Positions 8,316-18,414 are shown, counted from the stretch's first letter. The stretch: DNA of 64,000 nucleotides from an uncultured Albidovulum sp. (GCA_913064775.1 CAJYAD010000003.1:1-64000), one strand, 5' to 3'. Notes: generated from the letters alone by a model not told the origin. Translations and numbers: made by a program.

Positions 8316-9289
8316 GGCTTCGGCGCCGCCGGCTGGGCCGCCCCGCTTTGCGGTGCGACCAGCGCAGGCATCGCCCCCGGCATCTTGGGGTGCGGCTTGG
8401 AAGCCTGCCCCCCCATCGCCGCCGACCGGTCGCTGTTGAGATAGTCGAAGAACTCGTTGTTCGGCGTCATCACGATTGTCGTGTTGGAGCCTTTCAACGC
8501 CTCTTCATAGGTTCTGAGCGACCGGGTGAAGGCGAAGAACTCCGGATCCTTGCCGAAGGCCCCCGCATAGACCGCGTTGCGCTTGGCATCGGCCTGGCCA
8601 CGGATCACGTCGGCCTTCTTCTGCGCCGCCGAGGTCAGTTCCAGCGCGGTACGGTCGGCGGTGGCGCGGATAGTCTGCGCCGCCTCCTTGCCGCGGGCGA
8701 TCTCGTCCGCGGCCTCACGCTCGCGCTCGGCCTTCATCCGCGCATAGGTCGCGGAAAGGTTCTGATCGGGCAGGTCGGTGCGCGTCAGCCGCACGTCGAT
8801 CACGTCGATCCCCAGCGATTTCGCCGCCTTCTGCCGCGCCACGTCGCGGATCTTGTTCATCAGCGGCGTGCGGTCGTCCGACAGCACCGCATTCGACGGC
8901 ACCTGCCCCAGAACGCCGCGGATCGCGTCGATCAGCGTGTCTTGCAGGCGTTTCTCGGCCAGCGGAATGCCGACCGCGCCGGTCGCCTCGCGGAAGGCCA
9001 CCAGATTGGTGATCTTCCAGCGCGCGAAGGCATCGACCACCAGACGGCGGTCATCGCTCGGGGTGACTTCCAGCGGCGGGGTTGAAAGGCCGCGGATCCG
9101 GCCGTCATAGTAAACCACCGACTGCACGAAGGGCACCTTGAAGTAGAGGCCCGGCTTTTCCACCGTCTTCACCACGGCACCGAATTGCAGCACCAGGGCC
9201 TTGTAGCGCGGGTCGACGATGAAGATCGACGACAGGCCCAGGGCGATCACGATCACCAGCGCGGGCAGGACATAGGCGAGTTTACGCAT
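8312..9289 (-). CDS. hflC: HflC, SPFH-domain regulator of FtsH protease
   Basis: A 325-aa inner-membrane protein with one N-terminal transmembrane helix (residues ~6-25) followed by an SPFH/band-7 domain (FIVDPRYKALVLQFGAVVKT at its start) and a coiled-coil region rich in Ala, Glu and Arg. With HflK it forms the large cage that encloses FtsH and tunes its proteolysis of membrane proteins. The ATG directly follows the hflK stop. A Pro/Ala-rich tail (residues ~295-325) is low complexity. Confidence 0.95.
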   Translation of the reverse strand: MRKLAYVLPALVIVIALGLSSIFIVDPRYKALVLQFGAVVKTVEKPGLYFKVPFVQSVVYYDGRIRGLSTPPLEVTPSDDRRLVVDAFARWKITNLVAFREATGAVGIPLAEKRLQDTLIDAIRGVLGQVPSNAVLSDDRTPLMNKIRDVARQKAAKSLGIDVIDVRLTRTDLPDQNLSATYARMKAEREREAADEIARGKEAAQTIRATADRTALELTSAAQKKADVIRGQADAKRNAVYAGAFGKDPEFFAFTRSLRTYEEALKGSNTTIVMTPNNEFFDYLNSDRSAAMGGQASKPHPKMPGAMPALVAPQSGAAQPAAPKP

Positions 9290-9290
9290 C

Positions 9291-10475
9291 TCAGTTCCCT
9301 CCCGACTTCGGCTGTGCCGCAGTCTTGCCCTTGGGCATCAGATCGTTGAGCGGCAGATAGGGCACCATGCCCGGGTTGGCGGTTCCGCCCCCCCCCACCC
9401 CGTCAAGGATGATCTTGTTCATGTCGCCCAGAACCCGGCCCATCGTATCCAGATACATCCGCTTGCGGGTGACCTCGGGGGCCTTCACGTATTCGGCGTA
9501 GATCGAGTCGAAGCGGCTTGCCTCGCCCTCGGCCAGGTTGACCACCTTGGCGCGGTAGCCCTCGGCTTCCTGCACCAGCTGCGCGGCCTGACCGCGCGCG
9601 GCGGCGACGGCCTTGTTGGCATAGGCGTCGGCCTCCTTCTCCAGCCGGTCGCGTACCTGCTGCGCGGCCTGGACCTGACGGAAGCTGTCGATCACCTCCT
9701 TGGGCGGATCGGCCTTGTCGAGGTTGACCCGGATGACGCTGATCCCGGACTGATAGCTGTCGAGGGTCTTCTGCACCGCTGATTTCAGCTCATCCGCGAT
9801 CGCCTTGCGGTCCTTGTTGAGGATCGGCGCCAGATCGGTGCGGGCGATGATATCGCGCATCGCGGATTCGGACACCGCACGCACCGTGTCGGCGGGATCG
9901 GCGATGTTGAACAGGTAATGCTCGGGGTTGGCGATGTTCCAGACCACCTGATAGCGCACGTCGACGATATTCTGGTCCTGGGTCAGCATCAGGCCGGAAT
10001 CGTTGGTCCCCGCCGCGCCGCCGCCGATCTCGGTCGAGCGTTCCGCGGTCACCGGCACCAGCGTCGCGGTCATCAAGGGCCAGGGCACGAAGTTCAGCCC
10101 CGGATCGCCGATACCGGCGTATTGGCCGAGGAACACCTTGACCAGACGGTCCTCCTGCTTGACCTGATAGAGCGAGGCGTAAAGCCAGATCAGCACCACC
10201 ACAAGCGCGCCGATCAGCAGATAGGCCGGGCTGAACGGATTGCCGCCCTGCCCCGGGCCGTGACCGCCCGTGCCATTGCCGCGCCCGCCCATCAGCACGC
10301 GCAGCTGTTCCTGGCCCTTCTTCATGATTCGGTCGATTTCGGGAATCTGCGGTCCGTCGCCCGGACGGCGCCCGCCGCGATCCCGATCCCTGTCGCGGTC
10401 TTTGTCCCGATCCCGGTCGTGGTCGTGGTCATCACCGCCGCCACCGCCCCAGGGTCCCCCGTTATTGCCCGCCAT
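9291..10475 (-). CDS. hflK: HflK, SPFH-domain regulator of FtsH protease
   Basis: A 394-aa partner of HflC. A Gly-rich cytoplasmic N-terminus holds a striking His/Asp/Arg run (residues ~15-34, alternating DRD and DKD units), then one transmembrane helix at ~84-104 (LIGALVVVLIWLYASLYQ), the SPFH domain and a C-terminal coiled coil. Gly-rich N-termini are usual for HflK, but the D/R alternation is unusually regular. The upstream gap to gor is 67 bases, so rpiA-gor-hflK-hflC-DUF2065-degP could share transcripts. Confidence 0.95.
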   Translation of the reverse strand: MAGNNGGPWGGGGGDDHDHDRDRDKDRDRDRDRGGRRPGDGPQIPEIDRIMKKGQEQLRVLMGGRGNGTGGHGPGQGGNPFSPAYLLIGALVVVLIWLYASLYQVKQEDRLVKVFLGQYAGIGDPGLNFVPWPLMTATLVPVTAERSTEIGGGAAGTNDSGLMLTQDQNIVDVRYQVVWNIANPEHYLFNIADPADTVRAVSESAMRDIIARTDLAPILNKDRKAIADELKSAVQKTLDSYQSGISVIRVNLDKADPPKEVIDSFRQVQAAQQVRDRLEKEADAYANKAVAAARGQAAQLVQEAEGYRAKVVNLAEGEASRFDSIYAEYVKAPEVTRKRMYLDTMGRVLGDMNKIILDGVGGGGTANPGMVPYLPLNDLMPKGKTAAQPKSGGN

Positions 10476-10542
10476 CTGGCTTCCTTCTATTCATCATCGC
10501 TACTTCACGCCTGCGTGAGACTTGGGCACGCAGGGCGTGAAT

Positions 10543-11901
10543 TCAAGCTTTCCTGACCGGGGTCTTCATGGTGACCAGTTCCTCGGTCATCGTCGGATGA
10601 ACCGCCACCGTGCGGTCAAAGTCTTCTTTTGTTGCGCCCATCTTGATCGCGATCGCCGCCAGCTGGATCATCTCACCGGCCTGAGGCGCGACGATATGGC
10701 ACCCCAGAACCTTACGCGTTTCAGCGCTGACCACCAGCTTCATCAACACCCGATCCTGACGCCCGGCAAACAGCGACTGCATCGGTCGAAAGGCGGTCTG
10801 GTAGATCTCGACCGCCTCCTGATCGCGCGCGTCCTCTTCGCTCAGACCGACCGAGCCGAATTCGGGCTGGGTGAACACCGCGCTTGCCACCAGCTCATGA
10901 TCGGCCTTGGTCGGCTTGCCGCCAAACACCGTCTGGGCAAAGGCCTGCCCCTCGCGGATCGCCACCGGCGTCAGCGCGATGCGGTCGGTCACATCGCCCA
11001 CCGCATAGATCGAGGGCACCGAGGTCTGGCTGTAGTCGTCGACCTTGATCTCGCCCCGGCGGCCCAGTTCGACCCCCAGGTCCTGTAGCCCCAGGCCGTG
11101 GCTGTTGGGCGTGCGGCCGGTGGCGTACATCACCGCATCAAAGACGCGCTCTTGCCCGTCGGTCGAGGCCACCTTGATCCCGTCCTCGACCTTTTCCATG
11201 CGCAGCACGTCGGTGCCGCAATGGATGTGGATCCCGTTGTCGCGCATCGCCTCGGCCACATGGCCGCGGCATTCGCCGTCAAAGCCGCGCAGGATCTGGG
11301 CGCCGCGGTAATATTGTGTGGTCTTCACCCCCAGCCCGTTGAGGATGCAGGCGAATTCGCTGGCGATATAGCCGCCGCCGACGATCAGGATCGACGCCGG
11401 CAGCGCGTCGAGCAGGAAGATGTCGTTCGAGGTCAGCGCCAGTTCGGCGCCCTCAAGATCCGGCACGAAGGGATGGCCGCCGGTCGCCACCAGGATGTGG
11501 CGCGCGCGAAGCTCGGTGCCGTCGGCAAGCCGCACGCGATGCGCGTCGACCACGGTCGCGCGCTGGTCGTAGGTGGTCACACCGGCGTTCTTCAGCGTGT
11601 TGCGATAGGCGCCTTCCAGGCGGTCCAGCTCGGCATCGAGGCTGGCGCGGAACTTGCCCCAGTCGAAGCCGCCGATATGCGCGTCCCAGCCATAGGCGCG
11701 GGCGTCCTCGACCATACCGGGGTATTCCGAGGCGAAGACCATCAGCTTCTTGGGCACGCAGCCGCGGATCACGCAGGTGCCGCCCATGCGGTATTCCTCG
11801 GCCAGCGCCACGCTGGCGCCGCCCTCGGTGGCCGCGATCCGGGCCGCGCGCACCCCGCCCGAGCCGCCGCCGATGACAAAGAGATCATAGTCGAAAGTCA
11901 T
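10543..11901 (-). CDS. gor: Glutathione-disulfide reductase
   Basis: A 452-aa FAD flavoprotein that reduces oxidised glutathione with NADPH. It shows the N-terminal FAD-binding GGGSGGVRAAR, the redox-active disulfide in GGTCVIRGCVPKKL (Cys at about 42 and 47), the NAD(P) fold GGGYIASEF near 175 and the catalytic His in HPTMTEE near the C-terminus. The length matches the bacterial gor family (plant-type enzymes are longer). It follows rpiA by 48 bases, so NADPH-linked redox and pentose-phosphate genes are adjacent. Confidence 0.95.
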   Translation of the reverse strand: MTFDYDLFVIGGGSGGVRAARIAATEGGASVALAEEYRMGGTCVIRGCVPKKLMVFASEYPGMVEDARAYGWDAHIGGFDWGKFRASLDAELDRLEGAYRNTLKNAGVTTYDQRATVVDAHRVRLADGTELRARHILVATGGHPFVPDLEGAELALTSNDIFLLDALPASILIVGGGYIASEFACILNGLGVKTTQYYRGAQILRGFDGECRGHVAEAMRDNGIHIHCGTDVLRMEKVEDGIKVASTDGQERVFDAVMYATGRTPNSHGLGLQDLGVELGRRGEIKVDDYSQTSVPSIYAVGDVTDRIALTPVAIREGQAFAQTVFGGKPTKADHELVASAVFTQPEFGSVGLSEEDARDQEAVEIYQTAFRPMQSLFAGRQDRVLMKLVVSAETRKVLGCHIVAPQAGEMIQLAAIAIKMGATKEDFDRTVAVHPTMTEELVTMKTPVRKA

Positions 11902-11949
11902 ATTTTTCCTGCCATTCAGCCCGTTCGGCCCGTTCGGCCGACCAATTGC

Positions 11950-12738
11950 CTAGTCGCCGAGATCGGCGAAGACATTGTCGGTGGGGGCGAATTCGATCCG
12001 GTCTTCCTCGACCGTGCCGTGATTGATGTCGCGGGTCTCGACCCGGCCGTCGCCATGGCCGATCACCACGATGTCGCAGATATCGATGAACAGCCCGTTC
12101 TCGACCACGCCGGGGATCTGGTTCATCACCAGCGCCATCTGCCGTGGATTGCCGATCCGGCCCAGATGCAGATCGATGATGTAATTGCCCTCATCCGTGA
12201 CATAGGGCGCCTCGCCGTTCATGCGCAGCGTCGCCGCCCGGCCCATCACGTCGAGGCTGACCAGCGTCTCCTCGATCAGCGCCTTGGTGGTCTGCCAGCC
12301 GAAGGGGACCACCTCGACCGGCAGCGGGAAGGTGCCCAGATGGGTGACTTCCTTCGCCGCGTCGGCGATCACGATCATCTGGTCGCTGGCGGTGGCCACG
12401 ATCTTTTCTTGCAACAGCGCCCCGCCGCCGCCCTTGATCAGGTTCAGCTGGCCGTCGAATTCATCGGCGCCGTCAATCGTCAGATCCAGCCATTTGGCCT
12501 CATCCAGGCCGACGACGGTGATGCCGCATTGCCGCGCCAGATCGGCGGTGCGGCTAGAGGTCGGCACGCCGGTGATGCGGTAGCCTTGCTCGCGCACCAA
12601 CTCGCCCACGCAGCGCACCATCCAGGCGGCGGTCGAGCCGGTGCCAAGACCAAGGCGCATGCCGTCCTCGACATATTCGACCGCACGCTTGGCGGCAACG
12701 AACTTTGCCTTGTCGATCGGGGAAAGGTCTGCGGCCAT
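11950..12738 (-). CDS. rpiA: Ribose-5-phosphate isomerase A
   Basis: A 262-aa enzyme that interconverts ribose-5-phosphate and ribulose-5-phosphate in the pentose-phosphate and Calvin pathways. Family motifs are GLGTGSTAAWM (residues ~30-40, phosphate binding) and DGADEFDGQLNLIKGGGGAL (about 87-106, with the catalytic Asp/Lys region). It is the first gene of the reverse-strand run into gor, with ~230 bases to the divergent GST gene. Confidence 0.96.
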   Translation of the reverse strand: MAADLSPIDKAKFVAAKRAVEYVEDGMRLGLGTGSTAAWMVRCVGELVREQGYRITGVPTSSRTADLARQCGITVVGLDEAKWLDLTIDGADEFDGQLNLIKGGGGALLQEKIVATASDQMIVIADAAKEVTHLGTFPLPVEVVPFGWQTTKALIEETLVSLDVMGRAATLRMNGEAPYVTDEGNYIIDLHLGRIGNPRQMALVMNQIPGVVENGLFIDICDIVVIGHGDGRVETRDINHGTVEEDRIEFAPTDNVFADLGD

Positions 12739-12966
12739 GACGGTCTCCGTAGCAGGGTTTGTGCGGTTATAGGCAATCGCGCGCCGAGGGGCGAGGGGGA
12801 ATTGGCAAGATCGCGGCGCGCCTGATGCGGGGCCAAGCCCGGTGCCGCAGGGCGGGCGCGTATGGGCGTCCGTCGCGCGGGGGATGACGGTTTTCTGCGC
12901 ATGTGGCGGCGCGCCCCCGTGACCTTTGGTGCGATTCGGGCCAAAAGGGCGAAAACTGGAGTTGCC

Positions 12967-13665
12967 ATGTACCTACTGCATTACGCCCCGGACAACGCCT
13001 CTCTGATCATTCGCTTCGCGCTGGAAGAGATGGGGCAGCCCTACCGCACCAAGCTGGTGAACCGCGCGGTGCGCGAACAAGACAGCCCCGAATTCCGCGC
13101 GCTGAACGAGATCGGCCTGATCCCGGTGCTGGAAACCCCGCAAGGGCCGATATCCGAGACCGGCGCCATCCTGCTGTGGCTGTCCGAGACCCATGCCACC
13201 ATGGCCCCGCAGCCCGACGCGCCCGACCGCGGCGCCTTCCTGAAATGGCTGTTCTACACCTCGAACACGCTGCATGCCGATCTGCGGATGCTGTTCGCGC
13301 CGCGCAAATACGCGCCGCCCGACCGCAAGGCGCAAGAGATGCATATCGAGGCCACGACCGCCCGCCTGCTGCGCGCCTATGGGTTGATCGACCGGCTCGG
13401 CGCCCAGGGGCAGGACTGGCTGGATCCCGACCGGCCCTCGGTGCTGTGCTGCTATCTGGCGCTGCTGCTGCGCTGGCCGCAGCTCTATCCCTTCAACGCC
13501 GATCACGACTGGTTCGATCTGGACGATTTCCCCTTCCTCCAGCACCTTGCCAAAACCCTGGAAACCCGCCCCGCCTTCCTGCGCGCGGCCGAAGCCGAAG
13601 GCCTCGGCCCCACCCCCTTGACCGCACCGCGCCACCCCACCCCGCCAGAGGGCAGCGCGACCTGA
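12967..13665 (+). CDS. Glutathione S-transferase family protein
   Basis: 232 aa from the ATG at 12967, which has GGAG five bases upstream; the longer frame from 12862 lacks such a site. The N-terminal thioredoxin-like half has the conserved turn and glutathione-binding SETGAILLWLSE (residues ~60-71). The C-terminal half is all-alpha. The substrate is unknown. It is followed after ~85 bases by the L-serine dehydratase on the same strand. Confidence 0.85.
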   Translation: MYLLHYAPDNASLIIRFALEEMGQPYRTKLVNRAVREQDSPEFRALNEIGLIPVLETPQGPISETGAILLWLSETHATMAPQPDAPDRGAFLKWLFYTSNTLHADLRMLFAPRKYAPPDRKAQEMHIEATTARLLRAYGLIDRLGAQGQDWLDPDRPSVLCCYLALLLRWPQLYPFNADHDWFDLDDFPFLQHLAKTLETRPAFLRAAEAEGLGPTPLTAPRHPTPPEGSAT

Positions 13666-13751
13666 CCGAAACCGCCGCAAAGCGTCGCTTTCCCGCTGGC
13701 ATCACCGCGCGCCGCGCCGCAAGGTCGGGCCGCGCAGCAGGAGGCAAAACC

Positions 13752-15131
13752 TTGTTCCTATCCGTCTTCGACGTCTTCAAGATCGGCATCGGCCCCTCGT
13801 CCAGCCACACGATGGGGCCGATGGTCGCGGCGGGGCGGTTTCTGGACATGCTCCGCGCCTCGCCGTTTCAGGCCAAGGGGCTGAAGGCCTCGCTGCATGG
13901 CTCGCTCGCCTTCACCGGGGTCGGCCACGCGACCGACCGCGCGACGATCCTCGGCCTCGCCGGGTTCCTGCCCGACAGTTACGACGCCGAGAAGGCCGAG
14001 GCCGCCCTGGCCCAGATCCGCGCCCGGGGCCGCGTCAGCCCGCCGGACCTGCCCGAACTGGCCTTCGCCCCGGCGATCGATCTGGTGTTCGACTACGACA
14101 CCCCCCTGCCCGGCCACGCCAATGCGATGGTCCTGATGGCCACCGACGCCCAGGGCGACGTGCTGCTGCGCGAGGTGTTCTATTCGATCGGCGGTGGCTT
14201 CGTGCTGACCGAGGCCGAGATGGAAGCGCTTCCCGCCGACAAGATCAACGCCCGCTCGCCGGTGCCCTACCCGTTCCGCAGCGCGGCCGAGATGCTGGAG
14301 ATGGCGGCGCGCTCGGGCCGCACGATCGCGCAGATGAAGCGGCTGAACGAACGGGTGTTTCGCACCGAGGCCGAGATCGACGCGGGCCTTGCCCGGGTCT
14401 GGGCGGTGATGACGGCCTGCATCGACCGCGGCCTTGACGCCACCGGCATCCTGCCCGGCGGGCTGAACGTGCGCCGCCGCGCCCAGGGCATCCACACGGC
14501 GCTTCTGGCGGAACGCGGCATGAACCTGACCGCCCCCCATATCATCAACGACTGGATGAGCGTCTACGCCATGGCGGTGAACGAGGAAAACGCCGCCGGT
14601 GGCCAGGTGGTCACCGCGCCGACCAATGGCGCGGCCGGCGTGGTGCCCGCGGTGATCCGCTATTGGCTGGATCACGTCCCCGGCGCCACGCCCGCGCGGA
14701 TTTCCGATTTCCTGCTGACCGCTGCGGCGATCGGCGGCCTGTGCAAGGTGAACGCCTCGATCTCGGGCGCCGAATGCGGCTGCCAGGCCGAGGTGGGATC
14801 AGCCGCCGCGATGGCCGCCGCCGGGCTGGCGGCGGTGCTGGGCGGCACGCCCGAGCAGGTCGAGAACGCCGCCGAGATCGCCTTGGAGCATCATCTGGGC
14901 ATGACCTGCGATCCGGTGAAGGGGCTGGTTCAGGTGCCCTGCATCGAACGCAACGGGCTGGGCGCGATCAAGGCGGTGTCTGCGGCGTCGCTGGCGCTGC
15001 GCGGGGATGGCCAGCATCTGGTCAGCCTGGACGCCTGCATCGAGACGATGCGCCAGACCGGCCGCGACATGCATGAGAAATACAAGGAAACCTCGCTGGG
15101 CGGGCTGGCCGTGAACGTGCCGAACTGCTGA
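13752..15131 (+). CDS. sdaA: L-serine ammonia-lyase, iron-sulfur type
   Basis: A 459-aa single-chain enzyme that deaminates L-serine to pyruvate and ammonia using a [4Fe-4S] cluster. The N-terminal beta domain begins [20 protein letters not shown]. Cluster cysteines are seen in AECGCQAE (~342), MTCDPVKG (~385) and PCIERNG (~396). I chose the TTG at 13752 because AGGAGG lies seven bases upstream and the protein then starts at the usual family position. The open frame runs much further upstream in the GST shadow, which is not coding. A short hairpin follows the stop. Confidence 0.94.
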   Translation: MFLSVFDVFKIGIGPSSSHTMGPMVAAGRFLDMLRASPFQAKGLKASLHGSLAFTGVGHATDRATILGLAGFLPDSYDAEKAEAALAQIRARGRVSPPDLPELAFAPAIDLVFDYDTPLPGHANAMVLMATDAQGDVLLREVFYSIGGGFVLTEAEMEALPADKINARSPVPYPFRSAAEMLEMAARSGRTIAQMKRLNERVFRTEAEIDAGLARVWAVMTACIDRGLDATGILPGGLNVRRRAQGIHTALLAERGMNLTAPHIINDWMSVYAMAVNEENAAGGQVVTAPTNGAAGVVPAVIRYWLDHVPGATPARISDFLLTAAAIGGLCKVNASISGAECGCQAEVGSAAAMAAAGLAAVLGGTPEQVENAAEIALEHHLGMTCDPVKGLVQVPCIERNGLGAIKAVSAASLALRGDGQHLVSLDACIETMRQTGRDMHEKYKETSLGGLAVNVPNC

Positions 15132-15209
15132 AGCGGGCGCGCTTCTGGGGGGCCAAGACGCGCGTATTTTTGCCAAGATGAACGGGGGCGTGGCCCCACA
15201 CGCGGGCGG

Positions 15210-15668
15210 CTAGCGTTCGGCCTTCATCCGCCAAGGGCCCTCTTCTTCGGACCAGTACTGGGCCGAGGCGCCGGCCTCTGTCAGCAGCTTCCACTGCGCG
15301 CGGGCACCGGCCAGGGCGTCGGGGTCGTTGCCGTCGAACAGGATGCAGACCCGTTCAAGCGCGGCGACCTCGGCCGCCGTGACCTCGGCGCCGTCAATCG
15401 CCATCAGGCAGGCGGCGCTGTTCGGCGCCTCGGGCGCGGTGGTCAGCAGCACCGGCTGGTCGGCGTCATGCGGCCCCCCCGCTAGCCCATGGGGCAAGAA
15501 GCCCTCTTCTGCGCCGAGCCAGAGCTTTTCGTCCAGCCAGCGCATCCGCGCCTCGTCCATGCCGCGCACCGCGACGCGCCAGCCGGCCTCCAGCGATTTG
15601 CCGATCAGCATCGGCAGGGCCGCTTCGACCGGAGAGCGGGTCAGGTGATAGAAGCGCGCGGCGCCCAC
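15210..15668 (-). CDS. holC: DNA polymerase III subunit chi
   Basis: A 152-aa chi subunit of the clamp-loader complex, which links the replisome to single-strand DNA-binding protein. It starts with GTG, then GAARFYHLTRSPVEAALP, the typical alphaproteobacterial N-terminus, and has a WLDEKLWLG block and AACLMAIDGAEVT. The start codon lies one base past the pepA stop, so it is the downstream cistron of a pepA-holC pair, a widespread arrangement. Confidence 0.9.
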   Translation of the reverse strand: MGAARFYHLTRSPVEAALPMLIGKSLEAGWRVAVRGMDEARMRWLDEKLWLGAEEGFLPHGLAGGPHDADQPVLLTTAPEAPNSAACLMAIDGAEVTAAEVAALERVCILFDGNDPDALAGARAQWKLLTEAGASAQYWSEEEGPWRMKAER

Positions 15669-15669
15669 C

Positions 15670-17139
15670 TCAGCCCTCGTACTTGTCCTGCACCAGACGA
15701 TTGAGCGCCATCACCCCCCAGCCGGTCGCGCCCTTGGGCGACAGCGGCAGGTCCGATTTCACCAGCGCGGTGCCGGCGATATCGAGGTGGATCCAGGGCA
15801 TGTCCGGCTTGATGAAGCGCTGCAGGAACTGCGCCGCGGTGATCGAGCCGGCGGGCCGGCCGCCGACGTTCTTCATGTCCGCGATGCGCGATTTCAGCAT
15901 CTTGTCGTAAGCCGCGCCCAGCGGCAGCCGCCAGGCGCCCTCGCCCTCGGCCTTCGCGGCATCGAGGAAGTTGTCGCAGAAGGCATCGTCATTCGAGAAG
16001 ACGCCGGTGTTTTCATGCCCCAGCGCGACGATGACCGCGCCGGTCAGGGTGGCCAGATCGACGATCCCCGAGGGCTTGAACCGCTCTTGCGCGTACCACA
16101 GCACATCGGCCAGCACGAGGCGGCCTTCGGCGTCGGTGTTGATCACCTCGACCGTGTCGCCCTTCATCGAGACAACCACGTCGCCGGGGCGCTGGGCGCG
16201 GCCGTCGGGCATGTTCTCGACCAGCCCGACAAGGCCCACGACATTCGCCTTGGCCTTGCGCAACGCCAGCGTCCGCATCACGCCCGAGACGGTGGCCGCG
16301 CCGCCCATGTCCATCGTCATCTCTTCCATGCCGCCCGCCGGCTTGATCGAGATGCCACCGGTGTCGAACACCACGCCCTTACCCACCAGCGCCAGCGGGG
16401 CGTCGCCCTTCTTGCCGCCATTCCACTGCATCACGACAACCTTCGAGGGGCTGTCAGAGCCTTGGCCGACGCCCAGAAGCGCGCCCATGCCCAGCTCTTC
16501 CAGGTCGTCCTCTTCGAGGATCTCGACGTCCAGGCCCAGATCCTGCATCGCGGCCAGACGGGCGGCGAAATCGTCGGTGGTCAGGATGTTCGCCGGCTCA
16601 TTCACCAGATCGCGGGTGAAGAACACACCCTCGGCCAGCGCGGCCAGGGGCGAGGCGGCGGCGGCCACCGCTTCGGGTTTCGTCACCATCAGGGTGACCG
16701 GGCCAAGGGGCTTCGGCGCGGCGGTCTTGTGGTCGGCGAAGTCGTAATCGCGCAGCGCCAGGCCAAAGGACAGATCGTGCGCCCGCGGATGCGACCCCGC
16801 CAGCACCAGATTGCCGCCCTCGGCGCGCTTCGCCCCGATCACGCCACCGGCGCGGCGCGCCAGATCGGCTGGCGCCTTGCGATCCAGCTTGATCACCTGC
16901 ACTGCCGCCGCCGCCAGCCCGGCCGGATAGGCCAGATCGCAGCCCTCGGCCGCGCCCAGCGCCGCGAAGGCCTTGCTGTCGACGAACCGCGCCAGCGCGC
17001 CCTTCATCTGCCGGTTCAACCGCCGCGCCGGCGCGGACAGCTTGCCATCGGCATCGATCAGCACCGAAATCCGCCCCGGATGGGTGGCAATCGCGTCAAG
17101 GTCGGTCTCGGTGAACTGGATGGCGGCCGGTGCGGTCAT
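15670..17139 (-). CDS. pepA: Leucyl aminopeptidase (M17)
   Basis: A 489-aa cytosolic two-metal aminopeptidase that removes N-terminal residues from peptides. The family signature NTDAEGRLVLAD lies at about 333-344 and the metal/active-site Lys segment GKGVVFDTGGISIKP near 252-266. The N-terminal ~160 residues form the hexamer-stabilising domain. It heads a pepA-holC pair and is divergent from lptF, with 135 bases between the start codons. Confidence 0.95.
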   Translation of the reverse strand: MTAPAAIQFTETDLDAIATHPGRISVLIDADGKLSAPARRLNRQMKGALARFVDSKAFAALGAAEGCDLAYPAGLAAAAVQVIKLDRKAPADLARRAGGVIGAKRAEGGNLVLAGSHPRAHDLSFGLALRDYDFADHKTAAPKPLGPVTLMVTKPEAVAAAASPLAALAEGVFFTRDLVNEPANILTTDDFAARLAAMQDLGLDVEILEEDDLEELGMGALLGVGQGSDSPSKVVVMQWNGGKKGDAPLALVGKGVVFDTGGISIKPAGGMEEMTMDMGGAATVSGVMRTLALRKAKANVVGLVGLVENMPDGRAQRPGDVVVSMKGDTVEVINTDAEGRLVLADVLWYAQERFKPSGIVDLATLTGAVIVALGHENTGVFSNDDAFCDNFLDAAKAEGEGAWRLPLGAAYDKMLKSRIADMKNVGGRPAGSITAAQFLQRFIKPDMPWIHLDIAGTALVKSDLPLSPKGATGWGVMALNRLVQDKYEG

Positions 17140-17274
17140 GGTAGGGTCCTTCGGCTGGTGGCGGCGTTTGGCCGGACCCTAGCCCCTGCCCCGGGCAATG
17201 GCCAGATATGAGTTTTCCCGGCTTTCCATTTCCGCTACGGTCGCCGCCGATCAACCCTGATGGAGAGGCAAGAC

Positions 17275-18414
17275 GTGTCAAGATTCGACAGATACATGCT
17301 GTCGCAACTCATGGCGCTGTTTGGATTCTTCTCGTTGATCCTGGTGCTGGTCTACTGGGTGAACCGCGCGGTCCTGCTGTTCGACCGGCTGATCGGCAAC
17401 GGCCAGACGGCGCTGGTGTTCTTTGAGTTCACCGCCCTGACCCTGCCCAACGTGATCCGCATGGTGCTGCCGGTGTCGGCCTTCGCGGCCTCGGTCTATG
17501 TCGCCAACCGGCTGTCGAACGAAAGTGAGCTGGTGGTGGTGCAATCGGCGGGGATGTCGTCCTTCCGGCTGGCCCGGGGGGCGCTGGCCTTCGGGGTGAT
17601 CGTGGCGCTGTCGATGGCGGTGCTGGTGCATGTGCTGGTGCCCGCAAGCCGCACCGTGATGGCCGAGCGTCAAGCCGAGATGACCACCAATGTCTCGGCC
17701 CGCTTCCTGACCGAAGGCAAGTTCCTGCACCCCGCCGAAGGGGTAACCCTGTTCATCCGCCACATCACCCCCAGCGGCGAATTGCAGGGCCTCTTTCTGT
17801 CCGACGCCCGCGCCAAAGGCAGCCGCACCACCTACACCGCCCAGCGCGCGCTTCTGGTGAAGACGAACGGCCACCCCAAGCTGGTGATGTTCGACGGAAT
17901 GGTGCAGCGCCTCGACCTTCAGGATCGCCGGCTCTCAACCACGACGTTCAAGGATTTCACCTATGATATCAGCGGCCTGATAAGCGGCGCGCGCAGCCCC
18001 ACCGTCAGCCTGCATGCGCTGAGCACCTGGGCGTTGCTGCACCCCACGCCCACGCGGATCAAGACGACGGGCGAACCGGCCTCGGCCTTTCTCTATGAGG
18101 CCAACAGCCGCATCGCCGAGCCGCTGAACGGGCTGGCGGCGGCGCTTCTGGGCTTTGCCGCCATGCTGATCGGAGGGTTCAGCCGGTTCGGCGCCTGGCG
18201 CCACATCCTGTTCGCGATCGCGCTGTTGATCGTGATGCAATTGCTCATCAATGCCGCGGCGAACCTGGCCGAAAAGGATACGAGCCTGTGGATCCTGGCC
18301 TACGCGGCCCCGGCCTATGGCCTTCTGGCCTCGGGCACGCTTCTGTGGTGGTCGCAACGCTCCCGCCGACGCCCGCGAGAGGCCGGCGCACGGCGCCAGA
18401 GGGCGGCGGCATGA
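17275..18414 (+). CDS. lptF: LPS export ABC transporter permease LptF
   Basis: A 379-aa inner-membrane permease of the LptB2FG machine that extracts lipopolysaccharide and passes it to LptC. It has three N-terminal helices, a periplasmic beta-jellyroll-like domain (about 125-260) and three C-terminal helices (e.g. LNGLAAALLGFAAMLIGGF). I chose the GTG at 17275 with GAGAGG six bases upstream; an ATG at 17260 in frame adds five residues. It overlaps lptG by ATGA. Confidence 0.93.
   Translation: MSRFDRYMLSQLMALFGFFSLILVLVYWVNRAVLLFDRLIGNGQTALVFFEFTALTLPNVIRMVLPVSAFAASVYVANRLSNESELVVVQSAGMSSFRLARGALAFGVIVALSMAVLVHVLVPASRTVMAERQAEMTTNVSARFLTEGKFLHPAEGVTLFIRHITPSGELQGLFLSDARAKGSRTTYTAQRALLVKTNGHPKLVMFDGMVQRLDLQDRRLSTTTFKDFTYDISGLISGARSPTVSLHALSTWALLHPTPTRIKTTGEPASAFLYEANSRIAEPLNGLAAALLGFAAMLIGGFSRFGAWRHILFAIALLIVMQLLINAAANLAEKDTSLWILAYAAPAYGLLASGTLLWWSQRSRRRPREAGARRQRAAA

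Noticed and set aside
12739-12966. Extra N-terminal part of the GST from 12862
   Set aside because: The upstream codons are Arg-rich and not GST-like, and the Shine-Dalgarno fits the ATG at 12967.
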